DNA of 46,371 nucleotides from Holdemanella biformis DSM 3989 (GCF_000156655.1 NZ_DS996839.1:17357-63727); one strand, 5' to 3'. Positions 27,487 through 36,311 are shown, counted from the stretch's first letter. Numbers and translations: made by a program. Notes: generated by a model from the sequence alone, not told the origin.

Positions 27487-28332
27487 CTAATTATATAATG
27501 TCTTCAAAATAATATAGTTTTCAATATAAATGATTTTTTTATACACTCTCATAATCCACAATAAAAACGGACTTAAATCATAATAATCTTTAAAATATAC
27601 ATAAAAACTATCTAAAGTGATCTTTCTTTTTTTTACTTCGGATTGAAAAGATTTATTAATGCTTGCTGAATGATTGTGAATATATGTAGTATCAATCAAT
27701 AATTTCGTTTTTAACCCGTTGTCTTTAAAGTATTTACCAATACAAGATTCTTCAAAAAATAAGAATATATTTTCGTCATATAATGTTTCAGGAAGAATAT
27801 CCGTTCTTATCATAAAGAAGCAGCCTTGAACACAATCAACCTCGACAATACCGTGACTTAAATATTCCTTAGGATACCACATAGGACGTAATTTTTTATT
27901 TAAAATTTTCGAAGAAAACAAGAAATAATCTTTAACTGTTGGAACTTTCCAAGCTTCAGGCTGTTGTCTTTTTCCATCAGGCTGCAAAGTTAAAGGAGCC
28001 ACAATTGCTGTATCTTTATCAAATGAAGATACTAAGTTAGAAACAACATATTCTTCGAAAATCACATCCGGATTTGCTATCATTATATAGTCCACTTTAT
28101 CTTTTAAATAGTCAATTCCAACATCGTTACCATATCCATATCCACCATTCTTTTCAGACTTTATAACATGGACTTTATTTGACTCTAACATTTTCAATTG
28201 AATATATGAATCGTCTGTAGAACAATTGTCAATAACCACAATCAAATCTATTGAATCCATTATTTTTACGCGTTCAACAAAATCAATTGTAGTGACTGCA
28301 TCATTATAATTTAAAACAACACACCCAATCAT
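27487..28332 (-). CDS. GT2 family glycosyltransferase, rhamnosyltransferase-like
   Basis: 281 residues from the ATG at 28332 (GGAG upstream), whose ATGA overlaps the gmhA stop. N-terminal IGCVVLNYNDAVTTIDFV, VVIDNCSTDDSY and MIANPDVIFEE (the N-P-D acidic motif) and the later EVDCVQGCFFMIR and NIFLFFEESCIGKYF are the pattern of WbbL/RfbN-type transferases, many of which add L-rhamnose. That donor would fit the dTDP-L-rhamnose genes in the locus, but the assignment is by family likeness only. Confidence 0.84.
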   Translation of the reverse strand: MIGCVVLNYNDAVTTIDFVERVKIMDSIDLIVVIDNCSTDDSYIQLKMLESNKVHVIKSEKNGGYGYGNDVGIDYLKDKVDYIMIANPDVIFEEYVVSNLVSSFDKDTAIVAPLTLQPDGKRQQPEAWKVPTVKDYFLFSSKILNKKLRPMWYPKEYLSHGIVEVDCVQGCFFMIRTDILPETLYDENIFLFFEESCIGKYFKDNGLKTKLLIDTTYIHNHSASINKSFQSEVKKRKITLDSFYVYFKDYYDLSPFLLWIMRVYKKIIYIENYIILKTLYN

Positions 28333-28985
28333 TGACTTTCTCCAAAAAAATGATCTTCTAACATTAAACACCAACAATGATAAATTGGAAGATGTAATTC
28401 TTGAATCATATATGTTTCTGTTTCAGGTACTTTTACACATACATCAGAAACACTACTTAACTCACCACCTAAAGCTCCAGTTAATCCTAATACCTTAATA
28501 CCTAAAGCTCTAGCTACTACAGTAGAACTCATAATATTTTGACTATTTCCAGAAGTAGATATGCCTAAAAAGACATCTCCTTTTTTGCCAAAACCATATA
28601 ATTGTTGAGCAAACACACCCAAACCATCTACATCATTGATATAAGCCGTAGTTAGTGCTTCATGTGCAACTAATGGAATAGCCATTAAAGGTCTTTCAAG
28701 ATTTTTAGCTAAATTTTCTCCTCGTATAGGATCAATTTTAATTAATTTTTCTTTTAATTCATTAGGTACAGGACGTGGAGTTTTAAAACGTTTCATTAAT
28801 TCACCTGCAATATGCTCAGCATCAGCTGCAGAACCACCGTTACCTGCTATTAACAATTTTCCACCATGTGCATAACAATCTTCCAATATTAAGTAACCAG
28901 AAATAATATCAGCTTTACAGCTTTCCAACATTGGATATCGCTTTATTAATAAATCTATATGTTTTTTTAATTTATCTTCTAACAT
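28329..28985 (-). CDS. gmhA: Sedoheptulose 7-phosphate isomerase
   Basis: 218 residues, a SIS-fold isomerase. GGKLLIAGNGGSAADAEHIAGEL near the N-terminus is the phosphosugar-binding and zinc/catalytic region; FLGISTSGNSQNI and VPETETYMIQELHLPIYH complete the GmhA pattern with the conserved Glu and His. It converts sedoheptulose 7-phosphate to D-glycero-D-manno-heptose 7-phosphate, the first step of nucleotide-heptose synthesis. It is 2 bp after the fused hddC-gmhB gene and overlaps the next gene by 4 bp, so the heptose genes are tightly coupled. Confidence 0.93.
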   Translation of the reverse strand: MLEDKLKKHIDLLIKRYPMLESCKADIISGYLILEDCYAHGGKLLIAGNGGSAADAEHIAGELMKRFKTPRPVPNELKEKLIKIDPIRGENLAKNLERPLMAIPLVAHEALTTAYINDVDGLGVFAQQLYGFGKKGDVFLGISTSGNSQNIMSSTVVARALGIKVLGLTGALGGELSSVSDVCVKVPETETYMIQELHLPIYHCWCLMLEDHFFGESQ

Positions 28986-28987
28986 GC

Positions 28988-30226
28988 CTACAATATCCTT
29001 TCTACAATATCATACAATGATTCATCATCTGTTACTCGTGCTGTTTTGCATCCTGCATTTTCACCAGCAAGAATGTCATTATCACTATCTCCTATCATCC
29101 AAGATTCATTTAAGTCAATATTAAAATCTTTTGATGCCTGAAGTAACATACCTGGTTTGGGCTTTCTACAATCACAATCAATTTTCAATTCAGAAATTTC
29201 ACCCTCATACCCTTTATGCGGGTGATGCGGACAATAATAAATTCCATCTAGATAGGCTCCATCATTTCCTAATAACGTTTCCATTTTATTATGAATATTT
29301 TTTAGTTCATCAAAAGTTACTTCTCCTCTTGCGATAACAGGTTGATTTGTCACAACAATAGCTAAATACCCTGAATCATTAATTTTCTTAATAGCTTTTG
29401 ATACATTTGGTAATAATTCAAATTGATCTATATCTCTTAAAAAGCCAACATATTTGTTGATTGTTCCATCTCGATCTAAAAATATAGCTTTCTGTTTATT
29501 TGATAAATTTTTAGATTGAACTCGACCTTCTTTAAAATCTTCACATACCGCATAATATCTTTCGGGTGTTCCCATATCTCTAACATATTCAGGACTATCA
29601 TAACAATACATCTTTCCTGTACCAGCCAATGGTTTTAATAGTTGTCTATCCAAATCAACCTTCTTAGTTTCAATTACTTGATTTAATATTTCTTTGTTGA
29701 TTACATGTAAACCGGCATTTACACGGTTCTGATAATAATCTGGTCTTTCGTCTTCTTTGGCTAACCACTTTTCTACTTGATGTTTCGAATTTGAAATAAT
29801 CAAACCACTATCATAAGGATGATTATTAGGATGTGTAAATAAACTTACCAAACCTTTATGACTCTTATGAAATGCAACAAAACGATTGAAATCTACATCA
29901 AACATCGCATCTGCATTTAATAATAAAAAGTCATCTGATAATTTATCTTTGATTTGAAATAAAGCTCCTGCATTTCCTAATGGTTCTTTTTCAAAATAGT
30001 AATCTATATGAACACCAAACTTAGATCCATCTTGAAAGTAATCCATAATAATATTCCCTAAATGAGATACAGTTAAAATGATATCTGTAAAACCTTGTTT
30101 TCTTAAACATTCAATTTCATGTTCAAGCACAGGTTTACCTTCAATTAAAATCATTGGTTTTGGAATATCGGATGCAACGCTTGAAATGCGAGTTCCTTTC
30201 CCTCCTGCCATTATAACAACTTTCAT
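28988..30226 (-). CDS. Bifunctional heptose-1-phosphate guanylyltransferase and heptose bisphosphate phosphatase (HddC-GmhB fusion)
   Basis: 412 residues in two domains. Residues 1-230 are a sugar nucleotidyltransferase (VVIMAGGKGTRISSV, DIPKPMILIEGKPVLEH, LLLNADAMFDVDF), matching HddC-type enzymes. Residues about 245-412 are a HAD-IIIA phosphatase (KAIFLDRDGTINKYVG, VVTNQPVIARGE, a zinc-loop Cys/His cluster CPHHPHKG...CDCRKP, MIGDSDNDILAG), matching GmhB. The phosphatase removes the 7-phosphate of heptose 1,7-bisphosphate and the transferase makes the GDP-heptose, so two consecutive steps share one chain. Two adjacent ATGs (30229 and 30226) follow GGAGGACAA; the second has the better spacing. 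The guanylyl preference is by family, not visible in sequence. Confidence 0.9.
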   Translation of the reverse strand: MKVVIMAGGKGTRISSVASDIPKPMILIEGKPVLEHEIECLRKQGFTDIILTVSHLGNIIMDYFQDGSKFGVHIDYYFEKEPLGNAGALFQIKDKLSDDFLLLNADAMFDVDFNRFVAFHKSHKGLVSLFTHPNNHPYDSGLIISNSKHQVEKWLAKEDERPDYYQNRVNAGLHVINKEILNQVIETKKVDLDRQLLKPLAGTGKMYCYDSPEYVRDMGTPERYYAVCEDFKEGRVQSKNLSNKQKAIFLDRDGTINKYVGFLRDIDQFELLPNVSKAIKKINDSGYLAIVVTNQPVIARGEVTFDELKNIHNKMETLLGNDGAYLDGIYYCPHHPHKGYEGEISELKIDCDCRKPKPGMLLQASKDFNIDLNESWMIGDSDNDILAGENAGCKTARVTDDESLYDIVERIL

Positions 30227-31233
30227 CATTTGTCCTCCAAAGGCGAGTAATCTTCTGGTCCATAATATATAACTTGGGTACCACCATCTTCAAATTTAAA
30301 AGGAATATACAATAAGTCTTTCATGGCTTCTTTTACAAGCATCTGTTTTTCAGGTTGTACATAGAAAACTAAAAATCCGCCGCCACCAGCTCCAAGCAAT
30401 TTTCCTCCTAGAGCTCCGGCTGTAATCCCTTTATCGTATAAATTATCGATATTATTTGTTGAAACAGATTTTCCTGTTTGTCTCTTTAATTTCCAAGTCA
30501 CATCTAACAATCTACCAAAATCATCTAAGTCCTTTGACTGATCCGTCAATATGCTTTCTGCTTCATCCACTAAAGTAAGCATTTGTTTTAACTGCTTAGT
30601 CTTACTTTCATCATCCAAATGATTCGCTTTTTGAATGTCACTTGAAAAACGTGTAAAGCCGGTAAAAAACATCATTAAATTATCATTTAATCGTTTCTTT
30701 CTTTCAGGTGAAATAATAATAGGATGCACAGAATAACCATCCGCATTAAAATCAATGCGATTAAAACCACCAAAACTTGCCGCAATTTGATCTTGCCAGC
30801 CACCTGCTTCATCACATAATACTCTTTCTAGGTAAATAGCTTCATCTGCCAATTGTTTTTTTGATGCATATTTACCTTTTAATGCATAAAAAGCATTTAA
30901 CATTCCTACCGCAAAAGAACTTGAAGTACCCAATCCACTTCTAGCTGGTAAATCGGCTTCATATGTCAATCGAATTTCATGCATATCTAACATCTTCATC
31001 GCATTGCGAATGGCAGGATGTTCAATCGCATCAATATCCGTTACTCTTTCTGTCTTTGAATAACTTAATTCAGTTGAATAATCAAAAAATCTTGGTAAAT
31101 GTCTAACATTGACATAACAATATTTATCAAAAGTAGTAGATAATACAGATCCACCATTTTCTTTAAAAAAAGATTCCATATCTGTACCACCACCAAAGAA
31201 AGACATTCTAAATGGTGTCTTTGTGATTATCAT
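30226..31233 (-). CDS. hddA: D-glycero-alpha-D-manno-heptose 7-phosphate kinase
   Basis: 335 residues, GHMP-kinase superfamily. ITKTPFRMSFFGGGTDMESFF at the N-terminus, the phosphate-binding LPARSGLGTSSSFAVG and the C-terminal GALGGKLLGAGGGGFLVFY are the three GHMP motifs, in the form seen in HddA. It phosphorylates heptose 7-phosphate at C1 to the alpha-1,7-bisphosphate used by the GmhB half of the next gene. It overlaps the glycosyltransferase before it by 4 bp (ATGA) and touches the hddC-gmhB gene after it. Confidence 0.93.
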   Translation of the reverse strand: MIITKTPFRMSFFGGGTDMESFFKENGGSVLSTTFDKYCYVNVRHLPRFFDYSTELSYSKTERVTDIDAIEHPAIRNAMKMLDMHEIRLTYEADLPARSGLGTSSSFAVGMLNAFYALKGKYASKKQLADEAIYLERVLCDEAGGWQDQIAASFGGFNRIDFNADGYSVHPIIISPERKKRLNDNLMMFFTGFTRFSSDIQKANHLDDESKTKQLKQMLTLVDEAESILTDQSKDLDDFGRLLDVTWKLKRQTGKSVSTNNIDNLYDKGITAGALGGKLLGAGGGGFLVFYVQPEKQMLVKEAMKDLLYIPFKFEDGGTQVIYYGPEDYSPLEDK

Positions 31234-32402
31234 TTTCTCACCTCATATAGTCGATCAAATAATTCGACCGTTTTATTCCAACTAAAATATTTTTTTACAA
31301 AATCTTTACTCTCAATTGATTTAGATTTAATTTTATTTGAATCATCAATCAATTCTATAATTTCATTTTTGATTTGGTCATCTGTATTAGCAAGAATCAA
31401 TGTATTTCCATCTTCATCAATACCTTCAGCACCAATATCAGTTGTGATTACAGGTAACCCAAGTCCACATGCCAATAATACTTTTAGCTTAATTCCAGCT
31501 CCCAATGTTAATGGGAATACGGCAATTTGATTCTTTAGAATTTCATCTTCAATATTCTCAACAAAACCAGTAATATGGATATTCTCACATTCTTCTTTTT
31601 GTAACTCCTCATTAGGATGTGCTCCAATAATTGTCAATCGAATATCATCTCTATTTAATGATTTCACAATATGAATAAGGCGCATGGCAGCCAAATGATT
31701 TTCTTCTCTTCCCATTTGTCCAATAAAACAAATTGATTTTTGAATTTTATTTACAACCTTATCTGAAATCTCATCAAAGTCAACACCATAATATGGATTC
31801 ATCAATTCAACTTGATTCAATCCATAATATTCATGAAGCAATCGTTGATCTTTTGAGTTTACCGCAATAACATGATCTGCTTTTTGACAATACTCTTTTT
31901 CATATTTAGTTGCTAAATTTAATTGCCATTTCCAAAATAATTGTTTAAGCCCTTTTGAGTCCATTGACTTTCTATAAAAAGATTGTCTTGTCACATCATG
32001 TTCAACTATATTAAAAATTATATTCGGATACATTTTCTTAATCCAAATGTATTGAGCCATTGCCGTATATTCGCAATGAATCGCATCAATTTTCTTTTCT
32101 TCAATTATTTTAAGGAATTGCTGCTTAAATTCCTTTGAAGTTCGAGCTGAAAACATCAAAGGCTTATTTAAATGTAATAAACCTTCTCTTAATCGATCCT
32201 TATTCGATATACGGACAAAATAACTGCTATTCGTATTATATTCTTCTTTTACTATTCTCTCTTCTAAAGGCATTGTTATAAATGACAAAACATAAACATT
32301 ATGTTTTTTTCTTAATGCTTCTACTTGTTTTCCCATACAAACCCCTCCTGCATGATTTGTATGCAAGCTAGGAACATACGGAGAAATATGCAATATATTC
32401 AT
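31230..32402 (-). CDS. Glycosyltransferase family 4
   Basis: 390 residues. The start is the ATG at 32402, with GGAGG 12 nt upstream; a TTG reading frame start at 32420 would place that ribosome site inside the gene. N-terminal ILHISPYVPSLHTNHAGGV is the GT4 acceptor loop. ICFIGQMGREENHLAAMRL and the following GAGIKLKVLLACGLGLPVITT form the donor-side region, resembling the PelF/Stp2-like branch that has GAGIKxK in place of the usual EGFP motif. It precedes hddA with a 4-bp overlap, so it is a good candidate for the heptose or first backbone transfer, without proof. Confidence 0.84.
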   Translation of the reverse strand: MNILHISPYVPSLHTNHAGGVCMGKQVEALRKKHNVYVLSFITMPLEERIVKEEYNTNSSYFVRISNKDRLREGLLHLNKPLMFSARTSKEFKQQFLKIIEEKKIDAIHCEYTAMAQYIWIKKMYPNIIFNIVEHDVTRQSFYRKSMDSKGLKQLFWKWQLNLATKYEKEYCQKADHVIAVNSKDQRLLHEYYGLNQVELMNPYYGVDFDEISDKVVNKIQKSICFIGQMGREENHLAAMRLIHIVKSLNRDDIRLTIIGAHPNEELQKEECENIHITGFVENIEDEILKNQIAVFPLTLGAGIKLKVLLACGLGLPVITTDIGAEGIDEDGNTLILANTDDQIKNEIIELIDDSNKIKSKSIESKDFVKKYFSWNKTVELFDRLYEVRK

Positions 32403-32422
32403 ATATAACTCAACCTCCAATC

Positions 32423-32449
32423 AAAAAAAATGTGAATACTCACATTTTT
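32423..32449 (-). terminator. Hairpin terminator or attenuator inside the polysaccharide operon
   Basis: Minus-strand AAAAATGTGA / TCACATTTTT (loop of four) followed by eight T residues. The stop codon at 32448 lies in the base of the stem. The next ribosome site follows within about 10 bp, the same layout as at 24491-24516. Confidence 0.7.
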
Positions 32450-33545
32450 ATAAATCTAAAGCTTTATCTAACACTTCATAAAAACGCTTCTTCGTAAAAT
32501 AAGTATTATACAGAGTTTGAATATTTTTTCTTCTTTGAAGCTGCACATCCATACTCTCCAAACAAACTTGATTTGCTATTTCTTTGATATTACCTTTATT
32601 TATATTAAATCCAATATCCCATTCTTCACAAAAATTCTTTGTATCTCCCTGAATTGTATTAATAATTGGTAAACCAGCACACATATAATCCAATGATTTC
32701 ATGGTTAGTCCAACTACCACACTTGATTTCATTACATTGAATCCATAATTACATTGATCAAGTATTTCTTGTTTTTCTCTTTGATCATAAACCTCTTTAT
32801 GATCTATGACATTCACACCAACTGCCAATACATCTTGTATAAACTGTTCTTTCTTTTCACCATTACCAATTATATGCAATACACATTTCTTTAATATGCT
32901 ACATTCTCTTAAGAATGTAGTAATCATTGAAATATCTATAATATTATTTATTGAACCCAAGTAACAAAATTGTAATTCATCCTCTTTTAAATCAGGACTC
33001 ATTGGTAAACAATCACGATCTATAGACCAATATAGAACTTTACCACAACGCAAATATTGCTTAAATAAATCACATTCACAGAATATCACATCTCCACTTG
33101 ATAAATACTTATCTCGCGTGTTTTTCCATATTTTAAAAGGCAACAGATTCTTATATTTTTCAATCGGCATCGATTCAGGCCATAAGTCAATAATGTCATA
33201 TATAATTTTTACATCCCCATGTTCTTTTTTATATTTTGACATTTCTTTGACAAGTGAATTACACGGAATGATACAATGTACTAAATCCGGCTGAATTTCA
33301 CACAAAGCTTTCCTTGCCCCTTTCGCAAACTGTTTATGCGATAAAATTCGATCCAATGATAAATTTTTGTGATATTCACGCACAGGTATGACTACATCCG
33401 TACTTGGATCATACACAGCTTTTTTTCTATGCGAAAAATTTGAAGTAACACTTTTAACTTCATACCCCCTAGAAGTATAGTATTTCTTCAATAATTGCAC
33501 ACGATCCAAACATGTATCAAACGCATACACCAATGCCACTACCAT
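32448..33545 (-). CDS. Glycosyltransferase, GT4-like
   Basis: 365 residues. The N-terminal ALVYAFDTCLDRVQLLKKYY lacks the usual glycine-rich loop, but the two-domain GT-B layout is visible: DLVHCIIPCNSLV and YDIIDLWPESMP in the first half, FCYLGSINNIIDISMI and GLTMKSLDYMCAGLPIINT in the second. IIDLWPES is common in capsule transferases. The ATG at 33545 has GGAGAG 6 nt upstream, 46 bp after the initiating transferase, so this may add the second sugar. The donor is not identifiable. Confidence 0.8.
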   Translation of the reverse strand: MVVALVYAFDTCLDRVQLLKKYYTSRGYEVKSVTSNFSHRKKAVYDPSTDVVIPVREYHKNLSLDRILSHKQFAKGARKALCEIQPDLVHCIIPCNSLVKEMSKYKKEHGDVKIIYDIIDLWPESMPIEKYKNLLPFKIWKNTRDKYLSSGDVIFCECDLFKQYLRCGKVLYWSIDRDCLPMSPDLKEDELQFCYLGSINNIIDISMITTFLRECSILKKCVLHIIGNGEKKEQFIQDVLAVGVNVIDHKEVYDQREKQEILDQCNYGFNVMKSSVVVGLTMKSLDYMCAGLPIINTIQGDTKNFCEEWDIGFNINKGNIKEIANQVCLESMDVQLQRRKNIQTLYNTYFTKKRFYEVLDKALDL

Positions 33546-33591
33546 AGATTACTCTCCAATATAAATGAATTAAAGACCTTCTAACTATCCC

Positions 33592-34206
33592 CTAGTTATT
33601 ATCTTTATTATGGATACTTCCTGTACCCCCTTCGACAACTCCATCATGTTTCAATACCGAAAAAATTGTCATTAAAAAACATTTTACATCAAATAAAAAA
33701 CTTAAATTTTTACAATACTCGCCATCCAATTTAGCCTTGACATCAATCTCTAATTCATCACGACCATTGACCTGTGCCCAACCAGTAAGACCCGGCAAGA
33801 CATCATTAGCGCCATATGCATCTCTTAATTCAATCAAATCATATTGATTCCATAAAGCAGGCCTAGGACCCACAATTGCCATTTCCCCCTTGAATATATT
33901 AAACAACTGTGGAAGCTCATCTAAAGACGTTTTTCTTAAAAACTTACCAACACTTGTAATATATTGATCTGGATTTTCCAATAAATGTGTTGGCATATCT
34001 TTAGGCGTATCAATACGCATTGTTCTAAACTTTAAAATATTAAAATAAGATTTGTGAATTCCCACGCGCTTCTGTTTAAAAAAGATTGGCCCTGGAGAAG
34101 TCACTTTAATTAAAACCATTAATACAATTAAAAGTGGAGATAAAATTATGATTCCAGCTAAACTCAAAACAAAATCAATCGTTCGCTTACCATATTTCGA
34201 ATACAT
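33592..34206 (-). CDS. Initiating sugar-phosphate transferase (undecaprenyl-phosphate glycosyl-1-phosphate transferase)
   Basis: 204 residues, the short monotopic form of the bacterial sugar transferase family (PF02397). One N-terminal hydrophobic segment (DFVLSLAGIIILSPLLIVLMVL), then SPGPIFFKQKRVG, FNILKFRTM, GKFLRKTSLDELPQLFNIFKG and the catalytic/lipid-site PRP in AIVGPRPAL, ending with PGLTGWAQVNGR. It transfers a sugar 1-phosphate to undecaprenyl phosphate and so starts glycan assembly. It is the first gene of the locus and lies behind the promoter at 34250-34278. The sugar (glucose, galactose or an amino sugar) cannot be chosen from sequence. Confidence 0.92.
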   Translation of the reverse strand: MYSKYGKRTIDFVLSLAGIIILSPLLIVLMVLIKVTSPGPIFFKQKRVGIHKSYFNILKFRTMRIDTPKDMPTHLLENPDQYITSVGKFLRKTSLDELPQLFNIFKGEMAIVGPRPALWNQYDLIELRDAYGANDVLPGLTGWAQVNGRDELEIDVKAKLDGEYCKNLSFLFDVKCFLMTIFSVLKHDGVVEGGTGSIHNKDNN

Positions 34207-34249
34207 AAATACACTCTCCTATAAATATAGGGAAAAATCCCCATATGGA

Positions 34250-34278
34250 ATTATACCATACTCATTTCTATGAAACAA
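34250..34278 (-). promoter_or_regulatory. Promoter of the polysaccharide locus
   Basis: Minus-strand TTGTTT (34273-34278), 17-bp spacer, extended -10 TGGTATAAT (TATAAT at 34250-34255). This is the best promoter on the minus strand between 7 and 34 kb. It starts about 40 nt upstream of the initiating transferase and directly follows a terminator stem, so the locus is insulated from the surface-protein gene. Confidence 0.75.
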
Positions 34279-34301
34279 AAAAAGTTCAACAAAAGCTGAA
34301 C
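34277..34301 (-). terminator. Intrinsic terminator upstream of the polysaccharide promoter
   Basis: Minus-strand GTTCAGC / GTTGAAC (one G-T wobble, loop TTTT) followed by seven T residues, ending at the -35 of the next promoter. It is the second terminator after the surface-protein gene and guards the polysaccharide operon against readthrough. Confidence 0.75.
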
Positions 34302-34550
34302 TTAAGATGGAATATTCTCTTTATATAAAGCGCATTCATTAAATTATGTGATATTGTCAAAATGAATTCTTGATACAATTTCGAATTGAAATCAAAACCA
34401 AAACCATAGAAATGCGTAAAATCAAATAATGTGTATGAACAACCGACAATGTTGTAAAACCAGTAAAACCATTCAATTTTGTGAATTCACGATAAAACAC
34501 ACCACCACGACCTATTTTCTTAGACATCCATCAATGGGTATGCCCATATT
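34302..34550. other. Intergenic stretch between two minus-strand terminators
   Basis: No supported gene. The minus strand has a 51-codon open frame beginning MSKKIGRGGVFY near 34531, but it has no ribosome site, ends at once in a hydrophobic run and has no recognisable family; I treat it as chance or decayed sequence. The DNA is AT-rich, without clear repeats. Confidence 0.4.
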
Positions 34551-34573
34551 AAAAAGGAGGTATCTCTACCTCC
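34551..34573 (-). terminator. Intrinsic terminator of the surface-protein gene
   Basis: GGAGGTA / TACCTCC (7-bp perfect stem, four-base loop) followed on the minus strand by TTTTT (34551-34555), 11 bp after the stop codon at 34585. Confidence 0.8.
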
Positions 34574-34584
34574 AAATTGAACCA

Positions 34585-36249
34585 TTATTTATTTCTTCTT
34601 TTTAATACTTCTACAACACCAAAACCAGCAACAGAAACAGCCATTAAGCCAGTAAAGAATGTACCAGCTGTTTGTACACCCGTATTCACAGTTTTATTCT
34701 TTTTAGGATCTTTTTTAGCAGCAGGATCTTTCTTAGTTTGTGTTGCAGGCTTAGTTGTAGTTGTGCCTGTTGAAGGCTTAGTTACAACTACATCTTTATA
34801 TGCCAACATATAACTTGAGAATTGATCTGTTGTAAATGTTCCATCTTCAGCTAAATCTAATGCAGTAACTTTACCATCATGTAAACGCAATACATAGAAT
34901 TTACGATTTGCTTTTTTCAATTCCTTAGGAATTTCAACTTTGAAAGTCAATGGTTCAGATAACTGAGTTAAATAACCCAAAGTTTCTCCATCACTTACCA
35001 ACGCAACATCGATTGCAAACACATTTCCAGCACCATATCCATTTTCTTTGGCGAATTTATTTAAACAATTGTTGTCTGTATCAGAAACAGCACCCTCACG
35101 TTTCATAACTGGAACAAGTGTAGGTGTAGCACCATTTGAAACAGCCTCATCATATTTAGCCTTAAGATCTTTATTTGCCTCTAAAGCTAAACTATTCTTT
35201 AATAAATCTGTTGTATCTGTTGGATATTTTTCTGGTTTAGCTACAAGCGCATCACTACTATGTAAATACATTACATATGTATCAGAAGATTCTTCAATCA
35301 AATCATCAAAAGTATAGAATACATATCCATTCTCACTAAGCAGCCAATCTTGAACATCTTTCTTTGTACCATATGCAGGAACTTCTGCAGTATGAATCAC
35401 TCCATCTGTAGCATCATTGATATACACTTTATAGCTTACAGTTTTTGGCTTATAAACTTGTAAAGTCCATTGTTTTTCACCATTTTTATCAAAATCATAT
35501 CCTAAAGTGAATGATTTATATCCAGTTGGAACATAATTATCTTCAATATAACCAAAAGCATCTTCAGTTTCATTTAGCTTCAACTCAAAATTTTGTGGTT
35601 CCCTAGTTTCATATTGATAAACAACTTTTAAATGATGATTCTCCAAAACATCTGTAGACTTTTTGACTACATAAACTCTATATCCACCATTACCATCTTT
35701 TTCAATCAATGGCTTTTCATTTTCATACGCAAGTTTATATTCTGTTGAAATACCAAACTCAACATCTTTACTTACCTTATCTGCATCTAAATAGTCACTT
35801 AATTTAATCAAAAAATTTCCAACTACTTCATCAGATCCTTTAAGTACATATTCAACTTTGTAATCCTTCAATTGAACTTGTGGAGCATTCTTATTCACTA
35901 AATGCATATACCATACGTTTTCATCTTCCGGAGTATTATAAAGACCTGAAGCCCCACCTTTTCCATCAATGCCATATCCAGCAGGAACATAATTATTCGC
36001 AATTATATTCATCACTTCGAAAAAATCAGCATTTGCAGGTACTTCCACATCAATAGGATTTGGTTCTTCTTTTCCATCCTTGAAAACATGCAACTTAATT
36101 GTTTTCGTGCCTTCCTTAGTTGTATGAGTTGAAGAATTTTGAGCTTTTAAAACATTCACTCCATCATTTGCGAGTACCGGTGAAACCATACCAGCCACAG
36201 TTACAACACTCAACCCTAGCGATAATAACTGCTTTGTTAATTTGTTCAT
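34585..36249 (-). CDS. Secreted surface protein with repeated beta domains and an atypical C-terminal anchor
   Basis: 554 residues. A signal peptide (MNKLTKQLLSLGLSVVTVAG...VLAND) and a C-terminal Thr/Pro/Lys-rich stalk (about 490-525), then NTGVQTAG, a hydrophobic segment and the basic tail KRRNK. This is the layout of a sortase substrate, but no LPXTG is present; the best candidate is VNTGV. Two repeats carry NYVP(A/T)GY at about 86-92 and 238-244, each followed by aromatic-rich strands. The first resembles DUF4430-like ligand-binding domains, which I name only tentatively. The ATG has AGGAGGG upstream. A cre-like site overlaps its promoter, so expression may depend on carbon source. The ligand is unknown. 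Confidence 0.82.
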   Translation of the reverse strand: MNKLTKQLLSLGLSVVTVAGMVSPVLANDGVNVLKAQNSSTHTTKEGTKTIKLHVFKDGKEEPNPIDVEVPANADFFEVMNIIANNYVPAGYGIDGKGGASGLYNTPEDENVWYMHLVNKNAPQVQLKDYKVEYVLKGSDEVVGNFLIKLSDYLDADKVSKDVEFGISTEYKLAYENEKPLIEKDGNGGYRVYVVKKSTDVLENHHLKVVYQYETREPQNFELKLNETEDAFGYIEDNYVPTGYKSFTLGYDFDKNGEKQWTLQVYKPKTVSYKVYINDATDGVIHTAEVPAYGTKKDVQDWLLSENGYVFYTFDDLIEESSDTYVMYLHSSDALVAKPEKYPTDTTDLLKNSLALEANKDLKAKYDEAVSNGATPTLVPVMKREGAVSDTDNNCLNKFAKENGYGAGNVFAIDVALVSDGETLGYLTQLSEPLTFKVEIPKELKKANRKFYVLRLHDGKVTALDLAEDGTFTTDQFSSYMLAYKDVVVTKPSTGTTTTKPATQTKKDPAAKKDPKKNKTVNTGVQTAGTFFTGLMAVSVAGFGVVEVLKRRNK

Positions 36250-36273
36250 TATTAAACCCTCCTAACTAACTTC

Positions 36274-36311
36274 ATTGTACTAGATTTTAAGTATCATTAA
36301 AAGCGCTTTCA
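36274..36311 (-). promoter_or_regulatory. Promoter of the surface-protein gene with overlapping cre-like operator
   Basis: Minus-strand TACAAT (-10, 36274-36279). The -35 region is covered by TGAAAGCGCTTTTA (36298-36311), which differs from the ideal palindromic CcpA operator TGAAAGCGCTTTCA at one base. Binding there would block the polymerase, so catabolite repression of the surface protein is likely if a CcpA homologue is present. Confidence 0.6.
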
